From Puccinellia tenuiflora (lineage: Eukaryota; Streptophyta; Magnoliopsida; Poales; Poaceae): a DNA stretch of 64,000 bases. Within the stretch, counting starts at the first letter, position 1, and every line of letters starts with the position of its first letter. Positions 33,786-46,472 of the stretch are shown here, in pieces. The notes beneath the pieces are model-generated. The model searched no databases, was not told the origin of the DNA, and saw only the letters and a list, made by a program, of their open reading frames with translations. The stretch covers positions 904,853 through 968,852 of the forward strand of contig QRDG01000412.1 in NCBI GenBank assembly GCA_012064385.1. The letters run 5' to 3'. A program made the position numbers and the translations under genes.

Positions 33786-35684
33786 ATGTATTCTACTGAA
33801 AACACCAAGTTATGTGACTTTACTAGCACTAATAACAATGATTTCATATGCTCCCCAATTGCTCCACCCGCTACTAAAGAGAAATCTTATGAAATTAAGC
33901 CTGCCTTGCTAAATCTTCTTATGAAAGAGCAATTTTCTGGTGCTAGTACTGATGATGCCGCCTCTCATTTAAATAACTTTGTTGAGTTATGTGATATGCA
34001 AAAGTATAAATAGGTGGAAAGTGACATCATAAAACTGAAACTTTTCCCTTTCTCTTTGAGAGGGAGAGCAAAAGAATGGTTATTGTCTTTGCCTAAAAAT
34101 AGCATTGATTCTTAGATTAAATGCAAAGATGCTTTTATTGGAAAATATTATCCACCTGCTAAAATCATACAACTAAGGAGTAACATTATGAACTTTAGAC
34201 AATTTGATAATTAACATGTTGCTCAAACTTGGGAGAGAATGAAATATATGGTTAAGAATTGTCCCACGCATGGATTAACTATGTGGATGGTTATCCAAAC
34301 TTTTTATGCAGGTTTGAATTTTTCTTCAAGGAACCTTTTGGACTCGGCCGCGGGAGGCACCTTCATGTCCACGACATTAGGTGCAGAAACTAAACTCTTG
34401 GATGATATGATGACAAATTATTCACAATGGCACACCGAATGAGCTCCAAGTGGTAAGAAGGTAAATTCTGTTGAGGAAATCTCCTCTTTGAGTGATAAGG
34501 TTGATATAATTATGTCTATGCTAGCTACCAATCGGCCCAATATTGATCCTAATAATGTTCCACTTGCTTCATTAATTGACCAAGAAAAGGATCAAGTTGA
34601 TGTTAATTTTCTTAATAGAAACAACTTCAACAATAATGCTTATCGAAATAATTTTGGTAGTAACAACTATAAGCCTTATCCTCCCAATAATGGCAACTCT
34701 TATGGTAATTTCTATGGTAATTCTTATAATCCTAATAAGAATGTGTCCTATGATCTTGAAAATGTTTTAAAGGAATTTATCACTTTGCAAAAAGATTTTA
34801 ACAAAACTGTTGAAGAGAAGTTGGAAAAACTGGATAGTCTAGTCTCTAAAGTAGACGTTCTTGCTCATGATGTTGAAATTTTGAAAATTAGAACCACTCC
34901 AAATCAAGACAAACATACTGAATCTTTAAATGCTATCTCTCTTAAAATTAATGAAAATGAAAGGATGATGGCTCTCTTGGAAGCTAGGTGGGCTAGAGAG
35001 GCCGAAGAAGCTAGAATTGCTGAAATGAATAGGAAAACTGTTAAAGTTTATACTATCCAAACCACTAAAGAGGATCCTCCTAGTTTACTTAAAGATGATG
35101 AAATTGATTTTGATAATTGCAATCTTACTGAAGTCATTAAGTTCCTACAAAAACTTGCTAAGACACCGGATGCTAGTAAAATAAATCTTGCCTTTACCAA
35201 ACACATTACCGATACTCTTATCAAGGCTAGGGAAGAAAAACTAAAGCTTGAAACATCTATCCCTAGGAAGTTAGAAGATGGTTGGGAACCCACAATTAAG
35301 ATGAAAATAAATGACTTTGATTGCAATGCTTTATGTGATCTTGGTTCAAGTGTTTCCGTTATGCCTAAAAGTTTCTATGATATGCTTGATTTAAATCCTT
35401 TGGAAGAGTGCTATTTAAATGTTCATCTTGCTGATTCTTCTAAAAAGAAACCTTTGGGTAGAGTTGATGATGTCCTTATTGTTGTTAATGATAATTATGT
35501 TCCCGTTGATTTTATTGTTATAGATATTGAGTGCAATGCTTCTTGTCCCATTATTTTGGGAAGACCGTTTTTGAGAACCGTTGGTGCTATTATTGATATG
35601 AAAGAGGGAAATATAAAGTTTCAGTTCCCCCTTAAAAAAGGGATGGAACACTTCCCTAGAAAGAGAAAGAATCTTCCTTTTTAA
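33786..35684 (+). pseudogene. Gag-protease frame of the nested Gypsy element, four nonsense codons
   Basis: One continuous 633-codon frame with in-frame stops at 34011 (TAG), 34113 (TAG), 34212 (TAA) and 34440 (TGA) and no frameshift. The N-terminal part is capsid-like (LRGRAKEWLLSLP). A central Asn/Tyr-rich stretch (NNFGSNNYKPYPPNN) precedes a coiled-coil-like region. The C-terminal aspartic protease has CDLGSSVSVMPKSFYDML with the catalytic Asp, and CPIILGRPFLRTVGA. The segment from 34488 to the stop stays open for 398 codons. Confidence 0.85.
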
Positions 35685-38614
35685 TCAATCATAAGGTCAA
35701 GCTATGCTCTTGATGTTGCAAAGGCCTCCGAAAAAACCAGATATTTGGCATTGCGCCTAGCTAAAAGGCGTTAAAGAAAAGCGCTAGTTGGGAGGCAACC
35801 CATCTTTTAGTTTCAGTTTGCTTTTTATTTTTCTTGAGTAATGAAGTTATTACCTCTGTAGCAACTTCATTGTATCTTTTTATTTTAGTTTTTTGTGCCA
35901 AGTTTAGCCTCTAATGCATTGAAAGTGCGAGGTATTATGTTGCTGTCCAAAAACAGATTATGTGCGCCTGTTGCACGAAAATTCTAAAATTTCCAGAATT
36001 TTATCTTTTTCTGATAATGGTTGACAGAAAGCCTGATGCTTTTATCTATCTTTCGTTAGTTTTAAGTGTTTTGATTTGAGCTGCAGAAGTGCCTCGAAAA
36101 ATTCGATCTTTACAGACTATTCAGATTTTGACAGATTCTGCTTTTATTTTGCATTTGTCTCTTTACCATCGTCATATGTGATACTCTAGGGGTGGAGTGC
36201 CACATTGAGGCTTAATAAACTGTAGCTAATGTCTAATAAAGTTGGTTTGCAATTTGTCATGAGTTGAACACATGTGCATTTTAATTTATGAGCACTAACC
36301 CTCTAATCGAATTATGAGAAGTTTTGTGTGAAGGGAGTTTTTAAGTTCCAAAGGAGAGGAATATGAAGAAATCGAGGATGGATCAAAGCTCAAGCTTGGG
36401 GATTCCCCCATGGAACCCCCTCTGAATATCAAGAACTATCAAGAGTCAAAGCTTGGGGATGCCCAAGGCATCCCCTCATCTTCATCGACTATCAGAAGGT
36501 CCTCTTCGTTGAAGTTCGTTTTTATCACTTTACATATTATGTGCTATGCTTGGAGCGTCTTTTTACTTTAAGTTTTATTTGTTTGTTTGCTGGTCATATC
36601 TTTGTTGGATCCTAGCTTTATTTGTGTGGGAGAGAGACACGCTCCGCTTTTTCGTCTGAATACTCCTTTGCTTCGCTTATATCTTTTTGAGTACTCTTAG
36701 CTACTGTCTGTTTTCTAGTAAGCTCTCGCTTTTAGGTCTCTTATTTAGAGCTGCTAGTTGTTAAGTTAAACTCTCTTGTTCTTCACTTATATTTGTTGGA
36801 GAGTTGTTTTGGTTGCTTGGTTAATGTGTTAGATCGGAAAAATGCTATGCATGTGGCAGTAGTATGAAATAGAAAAACCTGCATAGTCTTGTAGATCACT
36901 ATGTGGATAATTTGATACTCTTCAATTGTTTTGAGGCACTAAAATAACTAATGGTTAAAATATGTTGGTTAATGGTGTTAGAGCTGATTAGTGGAGAGGT
37001 GTTATTAAAGCATGGAGCTGTACTTTTCTGAACTAAACAACCTAAGTCAACAATGCTAATGTGTCATGAATTCTACTAAGTTGAAAATAAGTCCCTAGTG
37101 GGTAGTTACTGCAAGGGTCGGGGAAGCCAACGGGGCACTTGTGTCACCGCCACGATCCCTCTTGGGGTGTCTCGAACCATTTGTGGAACATTGAAACTGC
37201 TAGTTGTTTGCAATATACGAAATGCATTGTGAGCTTTGGTTTTTGGCACTTCCACTTCCATATTTTGCTAGCCTCTTCTGTGCTGCGCAATGCCCTCTCT
37301 CACATTGAGATTGGTGCATACTTCACGAGTACATCCAACTCCGTGGAAGAACTTCATCCTGTTCTCCTACACATAAGCCAACTATCCTCCTCAAAATAGC
37401 CACCATACCTACCTACCACGACATTTCCATAGCCGTTCCGAGATACATTGCCATGCAACATCCATCATTACATTATGACTTGATGTCGTTCTTCATTGCC
37501 ATATAGTTTGCTTGATCATTTGAGTTAGTGTGCAGCGTGGCTTGCCACATGTTCTACATTTTTTCCAGACTACGCTCGATCATGCATATCTTCTTGTATA
37601 CATCATGTATTAGTCTTATGAGTTATGAGTACCAAAAGTGTGATGATCATCTTGTAAAAATAGAGTGTTGCCCCTACCTGTGAGCATATTGAAAAGAGTC
37701 CAAAGTGGCCACATAAAAGAGTCCAAAAGAAACCAATGAGAGAAAATTTAAAAGAGCCACGGAGGCCACAATAAAAAAGAAGAAGAAGAGAAATATAAAA
37801 GAGAGAGGGGGCAGCACTACTATCCTTTATTCCACACTTGTGCTAGTAGCACCTACACTTCATTATAGACAGTTTTCATGTTTTCATTTGTATAACTATG
37901 TGGGGAATTAACGTTATAGAACTTGGCTTGTATATTCCAAGGATGAGCCTCCTCAAGTGATCTCTAGGTCTTCATGAGCAAGCAAGTTGGATGCACCCCC
38001 ACTAGTTCCATTGGAGAGCCTTCATACACTTATAGCTCTATGTGCATCTATTGCATGGTAATCACTACTCCTCATACAGTGTCAACTACGGGACTTCCTT
38101 CTGTCTTGTGGTTACCTTCTCCACTGTTTGAGCCTTTCTTTTTGACCTTCCAAACCTCCATTATTGTTCTCTTTGCCATAACATCATGGTCCCAAAGCCA
38201 CTTCCGACTTGCACTAGTTGAGTAGACTTCGAAACAGTTGGTTTATGAAGTAGATGGATTAGGAGACCTGACTTGAGCTTGGCTATTTTCTTGAATGACT
38301 AATTAGATGCTTTGAAGAATGATTGATACTTTACATTGGAGACATAATTCGCAATTCTTCTTTCTAAACCTTATGTATGGTTCCATGTCTCCAATGCACT
38401 TATTCATGAAAAGTTTCTAACATTTGTTAGCTAGCGTTTGTTAATCATTGTTTGCTTAATGTCAACTATAGACAATTGTTTTGGATCACCTTATTCACTT
38501 CATGTGCTTTCCATTACTATCTTTATCAAGATTATGTTGGTAGCATGTCTCATCAAAAATTATTTGTTATCACTTACCTACTCGACGACGAGTAGGAGTT
38601 AAGCTTGGGGATGC
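35685..38614 (+). other. Non-coding 3' half of the nested Gypsy element
   Basis: About 2.9 kb between the protease stop and the polypurine tract, where pol would lie in a complete element. Frames are short and unrelated to RT, RNase H or integrase. It contains near-repeats of AGCTTGGGGATTCCCC/GCTTGGGGATGCCC at 36390-36470. Confidence 0.7.
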
Positions 38615-40215
38615 TGATACGTCTCAAACGTATCTATAATTTTTGAGTGATCCATGCTAGTTTTGTGATATTGTCACATGTTTTTACTGTTATTTATATC
38701 ATTTTTATGCATTTTGTCAGACTAACCTATTGACAAGATGCCCAGTGCCAGTTCCCTGTTTTTTATGTCTTTTTGTTTCAGAAATTTACTTCTGGAAATA
38801 TTCTCGGAATTGGACGAAAATTTACGGAGATTATTTTTACGCCAAGACGAAGACGGAGTCCGAAGGGCAGCCTCGGAGGCGTCCCACATGGCGCACGCGG
38901 GTACCAGCCGCGGCCTGGGGGGACCCGCGGGTGGGGCCCGCCCCTGCCCTGTGGGCACCTCCTCAGCCCCCTCCGACTCCTATAAAATCACAATTAACCT
39001 AAAAACGTCAAGGCGGCCATTATTTTCCAAAAACTCGACCCCGACGCACCGTCACCGAAAACCCTAGTTCGGGGTCCAATCTGAAGCTGATCCCGGCACT
39101 CTGCCGGAGGGGAGATTGATCCCGGAGGGCTCTTCATCGTCATGCCTTCCTCCGAGATGATGTGTGAGTAGTGTCACCTTGGATTACGGGTCCATGGCAG
39201 TAGCTAGTTGGTAGTCTCTCTGTCTTGTTCTTCATGTCTTATGATCTTGTGAGCTGCCTAACATGATCAAGATCGATTATTGTAATGCTATGTGATGTGT
39301 TTGCTGGGATCCGATGGATTATGAAGTTATGTTCAGATTGTGCATGATTCTTATATGAGTAATTTATGTTCTTTCATGCTCTCCGATGTGCGTAGTTACT
39401 TTGGCCAAGTGATTGTGTGTATCTCTAAGAGAGGGTATTTATGCTAGATAGTGGGTTCATGCCCCCTTTTGTTCCTGGGCACGAGTGACAGAAACGTCTA
39501 AGGGCGAGGGTGTGATGTTGCTACTAAGGGTAAAATAGAGGTGTTAATATCTATTTTGATATTTGTATTGCTTACTTCATGCACTTTACTTAATGCAATT
39601 GTCTATTGCTTGCAACTTAATACCGTTGGGTGACAGGCTGGATAGCGATCCTACGGTGGACTATTTAGACAAAGACGCAGTTGGACTCAACGGTCTTTGT
39701 TCCTTGTCGTGATGCCTCCATAAATATTATCATGTCCTTTTTGTCATAGCTAAATTGGGTTTGTGTCATGATCTTGTCAATTGCCTAGCTGTAATTCGTT
39801 GACCCATCACATACATATTTTATCTACTTGAGAGACTCCACTAGTGAACCCATGGCCCCCGGTCCATCTTTTTACATTATTTTCAACCTCATTTACTTGC
39901 TTTTAATCATCATTACTCCTCTGGTCACTTTTCATTTTTTATCTATTTCATCATACAATTAACCGCTTTGTGTTCTGCGAGACCGGAGAGATTGACAACC
40001 TCTCCGCCGTTGGGGGCAAAGTATTTTGGTTGAGTGTGTGCAGGTCCACGTCTGTTGAAGGTTAAGCGCCAGAGATCTTCAACATTCACCTTGTTGTTGA
40101 TTTCAAAGTCCTACTGGTTCGATAAACCTCGGTTCTTTAATTGAGGGAAAACTGCTACTACCTACAATTCCGCCTTCGCTTGGGGCACCACCCAACTTAT
40201 CAATATCCACCATCA
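38615..40215 (+). repeat. 3' LTR of the nested Gypsy element
   Basis: 1,601 bp from TGATACGTCTC to CCACCATCA, directly after the polypurine tract. A TATA-like CCTATAAAATC lies near 38978. Confidence 0.88.
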
Positions 40216-40413
40216 AGCAGTTTTCTGGCACCAGTGCCGGGGACTTTGGAGCTACAGCAAGGGGAGTCTCATATTCTCAATCTCTTTACTTTGTTTTTGT
40301 CTTGCTTGCTTTATATCTCGTTTAGTTTATTTTGTCTTGCTTGCTTTATATCTCGTTTAGTTTATTTTTCTGTTTAGCTTGGGGCACCACCCAACTTATC
40401 AATATCCACCATC
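40216..40413 (+). repeat. Extra PBS/leader copy and partial third LTR end
   Basis: After the 3' LTR, 40216-40375 repeats the PBS and leader (as at 33593-33730) and contains a tandem duplication of about 30 bp (GTCTTGCTTGCTTTATATCT unit). It joins at 40376 to the last 38 bp of an LTR (CTTGGGGCACCACCC...CCACCATCA), followed by the CCAAC duplication. Confidence 0.88.
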
Positions 40414-40501
40414 ACCAACAGTTTGCATTTTTTCAGTTTGTGACTAATGCGCTCATGCGTGGCAACTTCGTGACCCCTCAAGCGTTTAACTCTAATTTAA
40501 A

Positions 40502-40880
40502 TTAGTCAAATCAAGTCAAAATAATTTCTAAAAAAATTATATCTATTGATTTAATTTATATATATATTAAATTTTTGTATCTATTCATTTCATTTAATTG
40601 TCCAATCAAGTCAAATTATTTTCTAAAAAAATTGTTTCCCGCCTTATTTGATATTTAGGGGTTTAATTTAATTTAATTTAAATTAGTCAAATTAGTCAAA
40701 TCAAGTCAAAATATTTTCTAAAAAAAATAATATCTATTGATTTAATTTATATATATTAATTTTTTATATCTATTCATTTCATTTAATTGTCCAAATCAAG
40801 TCAAATTATTTTCTAAAAAAATTATATCTATTCATTTCATTTAATTGTTCAAATCAAGTCAAATTAATTTCTAAAAATGC
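40502..40880. repeat. AT-rich imperfect tandem repeats in the CACTA element
   Basis: Repeated blocks built from AATCAAGTCAAA, TTTTCTAAAAAAATTATATC and TATTGATTTAATTTATATA. They lie between the transposase 3' end and the Pack-MULE insertion. Confidence 0.7.
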
Positions 40881-41468
40881 ACTAAACAAATGAGATACAC
40901 ATTAAATGCACTAAACAAATGAGATACACATGTGTGCCAAGTTTGAGAACACTCATACATAAATATTTAATATATTATTACACATATCCAACATCCACAT
41001 CTAGCGTATGTCCCTTGCTTATGATCACGCCAGCCATAACCATGGAGCATCTTCATCATTTAACACGATGCTTGGGTCAATGTTCACCATCAAGGGCGGA
41101 ATTTCATCAAACTTATTATAATCTTCTGACATGTCTGTCTTGTCCTCCACTCCCACGATGTTTCTTTTCCCTGAAAGAACTATGTGACGCTTTCGCTCGT
41201 CCGATGATGTATTCGTTTGCTTATTTTTTTTCTTTTTCTCGGTTTGGTAGACATGTCCTTCACATAGAAAACCTGAGCCACATCATTGGCTAGGACGAAT
41301 GGTTCGTCTCTGTAACCAAGATTGTTGAGAACCACTATTGTCATTCTGTACGGCTTGTCTACCTGAACCCCGACTCCATTCAGATTGACCCATTTGCACC
41401 GAAAGAAAGGGACCTTAAAAGAAGGTCCATAGTCAAGTTCCCATATCTCCTCTATGTAACCATAATAT

Positions 41469-43378
41469 TGTTGGGAATACGCCCTAGAGGCAATAATAAA
41501 ATGGTTTATTAAGCATATTCACGTTTATGATAATAGTTTATTATCCATGCTATAATTGTATTAAATGGAAACATAATACATGTGTGGAATATAAACACCC
41601 GGAGTCCCTAGTGAGCCTCTACAGGACTAGTTCGTTGATCAAGAGATAGTTAGAGTTTCCTAACTATGGACTTGTTATAGTCACTTGATAACGGAGTCAT
41701 ATCATTAGGAGTAATGGTGTGATGGACATGACCCAAATAAAGAAGTTGCAATTAATCGTGTCACAAAAGTTTTGTTGTCAACACTTTTTAATATGCCAAA
41801 TATAGTTTCCTTAGACCATGAGATTATATCACTCCCGTTCGCCGGAGGAATACTTTGTGGACATCAAACGTCACTTCGTAACTGGGTGATTATAAAGGTG
41901 GCTTTCAGGTATCTCCGATGGTGGGTTGTTGGGTGATATGAATCAAGAGTGGGATTTGTCCCTCCATGTGACGGAGAAGATATCTCCAGGCCTTCTTGGT
42001 AATATAGCATCAAAAGTCTGCAGACAGGTGATTAGGTGGTAATCACGAGGATCCTATATTATGGACGAGTAAAGAGAACTTGCCGGTAACGAGATAAAAC
42101 TGGACATGGGGATGTCAACGATTATATCTCGGGCAAGTAAAATATCATGAGACAAAGGGAATCGTATATGAGATTAATTGAATCTCCGGCATCGTGGTTC
42201 AATCGAGGAAAAGGTTTTCGTTGAGTGTATAGGAATTAATATGGGCATCCCGGTCCCGCTATTAATTATTGATATGATCATGTCTATGCATTCTCGAACC
42301 CGTAGGGTCACACACTTAACGTTCCGATGAATTTAGGTTTTGCGATGAATTAAATGATGAATTGAACGAATGGTGTTTCGGAGTCTCGGATGGGATCCAG
42401 GACGTCACGAGAGGTTCCGGAGGAGTCCGGAGAATAAGATTCATATATGGAAAGTGGTTTCCGGAGGTTTCGGAAAAGTTCCGGAAATATTTGCAGGGTA
42501 CCGGAAAGGTTCCGGAATGTTCTAGAAGGTTCTAGAAGTGGGATCCACATATTGTATGGGGGTCCACATAGAACAAAGGGGTGCGGCCACCACATGGTGT
42601 GCTGCACCACCCAATGGCCCACATGGGCAATGCGGCTAGGGAGAGGGGAAACCCACTCCTAGTTGGACTAGGAGTTGGGCCCTCTACCCTTTAGGAAAGG
42701 GGCCCAAGGAGGAGTCCTAGATGAACTCCAACTTGGGGGGCAAGCAAGGGGCCGGCCGGCCCCTACCCCAACCCTAGCCGGCCACCTATATAAAGGCGGA
42801 GGGGAGGGGTGCGGCATACCTTGTGCCCGCCGCCCCAAGCAACCCTAGCCACACCCCCTCTCCCATCTAACCCTAGCCGCACCCCTTGCCTGAAGGGCTG
42901 CCGCCGCCTCACCTCCACCTTAGAGCTGCCGCACCACCTCTCCCCGAAGGGCTGCTGCGCCACCTACTCCTCTCCCTCTCCTCTTGCTTGGCTTGGCGAA
43001 GCCTTGCTCGTGGAGATCGTCATCATCACCGGCACTACCGTCGTGCTGCTGAGATCATCAAGGCCACGTCCTCTCGCTTGCGGGATCAAGGAGTTGACGT
43101 CTTCATCGAGCCGTACGTGTGGACACCGCGGAGGTGCTGCCCGTTGCTGCACTTCACCGGATTGGATCTCGAGGATAATACATCTCCTCGCGACTAGGCG
43201 AGTCTAGTTGCGGGGATCGACTAGCCAACCCCTGCACCGACAAAACGCGTTTGTTGATCTTCAAGGGTAAGAGATTGGATCTCACCTTCGCTATCTTCAT
43301 CTCGTAGATCTAGATCCTTGGGGTTTATTCTGCTTGCCGCGTAGGAAATTTTTTGTTTTCTATGCTGCGACCCCAACA
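41469..43378 (+). mobile_element. Copia solo LTR (BARE/Angela/WIS-like)
   Basis: 1,910 bp from TGTTGGGAATACGCCCTAGA to GCGACCCCAACA, flanked by a perfect 5-bp duplication AATAT (41464-41468 and 43379-43383). The start matches the conserved BARE/Angela LTR start (TGTTGGAAATATGCCCTAGA). A TATA box TATATAAAG lies at 42787. Frames such as 42809-43207 are part of the LTR, not genes. No PBS or internal sequence is present. Confidence 0.93.
42787..42795 (+). promoter_or_regulatory. LTR TATA box
   Basis: CCTATATAAAGGCGG within the Copia solo LTR, at the position expected for the U3/R promoter. Confidence 0.6.
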
Positions 43379-45155
43379 AATATGTGTCCTTTTGCCCATT
43401 GTTGTTTGTTGCATCAAAGCGGACACCACTGTTTTGGTTGGTGCTCTTTTTATCTTGGGCGATCGTGTAAAATGTATTCCCATTTATCTCGTACCCTTGG
43501 AAAGTCAATACAGTCGAAGATGGTGACCTGGCTAACAAGTACAGCTGATCTCCAATAATGTTGTTATTCATGAGATGTGTTCACAACCAACCGCCGAAAG
43601 TCTCAATGTGTTCATGTGTAATCTAGGTGTCAGACTGTCCCGGGTGTTGGGACCGTACTATATTCATGTGTTCCTCGATATACGGAGCCACCAAGGTAGA
43701 ACTCTGTAGAACTGTGTAGTGTGCTTGAGTTAAAGAATGCCCGTCCCTATATATTTTTGCTTTCTTTCCTGGCGTGCCTTTTCCACTCAGTCTCCCCTCA
43801 TGCCGTGATTGTGGAACACCAATCGGCTTAAGGTCAGGAATAAAGTCAACATAGAACTCAATGACCTCCTCTGTTCCATAGCCCTTGGAGATGCTTCCTT
43901 CTGGCCTAGCACGGTTATGGACATATTTTTTTAATACTCCCATGAATCTCTTAAAGGGGAACATATTGTGTAGAAATACAGGACTGAGAATGGAAATCTC
44001 TTCGACTAGGTGAACCAGGAGATGCATCATAATATTGAAGAAGGATGGTGGGAACACCAACTCAAAACTAACAAGACATTGGACCACATCATTCTGTAAC
44101 CTTGGCAGCATATCTGGATTGATTACCTTCTGAGATATTGCATTGAGAAATGCACATAGCTTCACAATGGGTACTCGAATATTTTCCGGTAGAAGCCCCC
44201 TCAATGCAACCGGAAGCAATTGCGTCATAATCACGTGGCAGTCATGAGACTTCAGGTTTTTTGGAATTTTTTCTCTGCCATATATATTATTCCCTTTATA
44301 TTCGACGAGAAGCCAGACGGGACCTTAATACTGCTCAGGCATTCAAAAAAGATTTCCTTCTCTGCTTTGGTAAGAGCGTACCTGGTCCGAGTCTTGTCCT
44401 GTGGATGCATGTTGTTTGGGTCTTTCATACGTTGCTGGTCCTCCCGTGCTTCCGGTGTATCTTTTGTCTTCCCATACACGCCCAGGAAGCCTAGCAGGTT
44501 CTCGCAAAGATTCTTCGTTATATGCATCACGTCGATTGAAGAGCGGACCTCTAGGACTTTCCAATAGGATAGCTCCCAAAATATAGATTTTTTTTTCCAC
44601 ATGGGCGCGTGTCCGGTACTGTCATTCGGAACAGATGACCGCCAGGACCCTTTCCAAAGATCACTTCTAGATCATTGACCATACCAAATATATCATCACC
44701 ATTACGATGGTCAGGCTTCCTCCGATGATTGGGCATACCTTTGAAATGCTTGCCTTTCTTTCTTACGGGATGCTTGGTCGGAATAGTGCGTACATGCATT
44801 GTATCCAGGTACACAACCTTCTTACATTTCTCCAAATATGTACTATCAGTCTCCTCTAACAGTGCGTGCATGCATTGTATACTTTGTTTGTCTGTCCTGA
44901 AAGGTTTCTAAGAGCTGGCCAATCATTGATGGTTACGAACAACAACGCTCGTAGGTCAAATTCCTTCTGTTCGTGCTCATCCCACACACGTACACCTTTT
45001 ACGTCCCACAATTGTAGAAGTTCTTCAACTAATGGCTTTAGGTACACATCAATGTCGTTACCGGGTTGCTTCGAACCTTGGATGAACACTGGCATCATAA
45101 TGAACTTCCGCTTCATGCACAACCAAGGAGGAAGATTATAGATACATAGAGTCAC

Positions 45156-45345
45156 ATGCCAGGTGCTATGACTGCAGCTCTGCTCTCCAAAAGGATTCAT
45201 GCCATCTGTACTTAGACCAAACCTTAAGTCCTTGCGTCATCTGCAAANCCACGTGCTATGACTACAGCTCTGCTCTCCAAAAGGATTCATGCCATCTGTA
45301 CTTAGGCCAAATCTTAAGTTCCTTGCGTCATCTGCGAAGTTCGGG
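45156..45345. other. Assembly gap (single N) with flanking duplication
   Basis: An N at 45248 separates two near-identical copies of about 90 bp, both containing TGCTCTCCAAAAGGATTCAT and CATCTGTACTTAG. They differ at several bases (AGACCAAACC against AGGCCAAATC). This looks like overlapping contig ends joined head to tail, inside the TNP2 pseudogene. Confidence 0.85.
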
Positions 45346-46472
45346 AACTCTCTCTCGATTTTTCTCCACTGTGACCCATCAGCGGGGTGTCTCAACATCG
45401 CGTCTTTCTTACGATCTTCTTTGTGCCATCGCAACAACCTGGCATGCTCTTTGTTTCGAAACAAACGTTTCAACCGTGGTATTATAGGAGCATACCACAT
45501 AACCTTGGCAGGAACCCTTTTTCTCGGGCGCTCGCCCTCAACATCACCAGGGTCATCTCGTCTGATCTTGTACCGCAATGCAGTGCATACCGGGCATGCA
45601 TCCAAATTCTCGTACTCCTCACCACGATAGAGGATGCAGTCATTAGGGCATGCAATGTATCTTCTGCACATCTAATCCTAGAGGGCAGACAATCTTCTTC
45701 GCTTCGTATGTACTGGCGGGCAATTCGTTATGCTTTGGAAGGTCCTTCTTCATTATTTTCAGCAACTTTTCAAACCTTGTCGTTCACACCGTTTTCTGCC
45801 TTCATTGCAGCAATTCCAGTGTGCTACCCAGTTTTTTTAGCCCATCTTCACAGTTTGGGTACAACGGTTTGTTATGATCCTCTAACATGCGCGCGAATTT
45901 CGACCTCTCATTTTCTGTTCCGCAATCTCTCCGTGCATCAGCAATGGCACGACCAAGATCATCAGTCGGCTCATCTAGATCTTCAGCTTCCCCCGTTGCA
46001 GTATCACCGTATTCAGGGTACATAGAAGAGTTGTAATCATCATCTTCTTCTTCATTTTCTTCCATCATAACCCCTAGTTTCTCCGTGCTTGGTCCAGCAA
46101 TTATAGCTGGGCATGAACCGTGCCGAAGCAGGTGGGTGTGAAGGATTCTGGAGGAAGAGTAATCCTTCTTATTCTGACAGACAACACATGGACAACACAT
46201 AAAACCATTCTGTTTGTTTGTCTCGGCCGCAGCGATAAAACTACCAAGTCCCGTAATGAACTCGCCATTTCGTCGGTCACCGTACATCCATTGCCGATTC
46301 ATCAAGCACCTTATATATTTCGAGTTATATATTGCCGACTCATCTGCATTATATGAGTATATTATATTACACACAACATCATGAATAGAAGGTCATCACA
46401 TTAAAACCTTCCGCAGAGTACTGACCAAATGTAATACATAGTCCTAATGATGAAAACATACAGTGAAATTAA

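Larger units (their letters stand above)
32312..40413 (+). mobile_element. Gypsy-type LTR element with gag-protease only, nested in the Pack-MULE
   Basis: Flanked by a 5-bp duplication CCAAC (32307-32311 and 40414-40418). Order: 5' LTR, PBS, gag-protease frame, about 2.9 kb of non-coding DNA, polypurine tract (GTTAAGCTTGGGGATGC just before 38615), 3' LTR, then a repeat of the PBS/leader and a 38-bp LTR tail. There is no reverse transcriptase, RNase H or integrase, so it would have depended on a partner element. The two LTRs differ by roughly 2-3% by eye where aligned. Confidence 0.9.
29699..40492. mobile_element. Pack-MULE with 247-bp terminal inverted repeats (later split)
   Basis: The ends begin GAGTTAAACACTTGAGGG and, on the other strand, GAGTTAAACGCTTGAGGG. 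The left inverted repeat (29699-29945) pairs with 40492-40414 plus 32311-32143, interrupted by the Gypsy element. A perfect 9-bp duplication TAATTTAAA flanks it (29690-29698 and 40493-40501). Long inverted repeats plus a 9-bp duplication are diagnostic of Mutator-like elements. The original element was about 1.3 kb, of which about 0.8 kb is non-TIR DNA with a host-gene-like piece and no transposase. A solo LTR and a Gypsy element inserted later. Confidence 0.92.
41250..46374 (-). pseudogene. CACTA TNP2-type transposase (broken)
   Basis: The transposase cuts and joins CACTA ends. Minus-strand blocks in family order: transposase-associated domain (MNRQWMYGDRR from about 46302, CPCVVCQNKKDY, HTHLLRHG); TNP2 domain (ACPNDCILYRGEEYENLDAC, KVMWYAPIIPRLKRLF, then LPPWLCMKRKFIMMPVFIQG and DLRALLFVTINDWPALRNLS); the region with SIDVMHITKNLCENLLGFLG; a DUF4218-like block (44234-43623: PFKRFMGVLKKYVHNRARPE); and a DUF4216-like C-terminus (43571-43384 and 41460-41250: VPFFRCKWVNLNGVGVQVDK). 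At least three single-base frame changes lie between 45830 and 45660. A Copia solo LTR splits the DUF4216 part, and an N with a duplication lies at 45248. It is inactive. Confidence 0.9.

Noticed and set aside
42809..43207. Protein-coding gene inside the Copia solo LTR
   Set aside because: Lies wholly within an LTR with defined ends and duplications; overlapping frames without domains.
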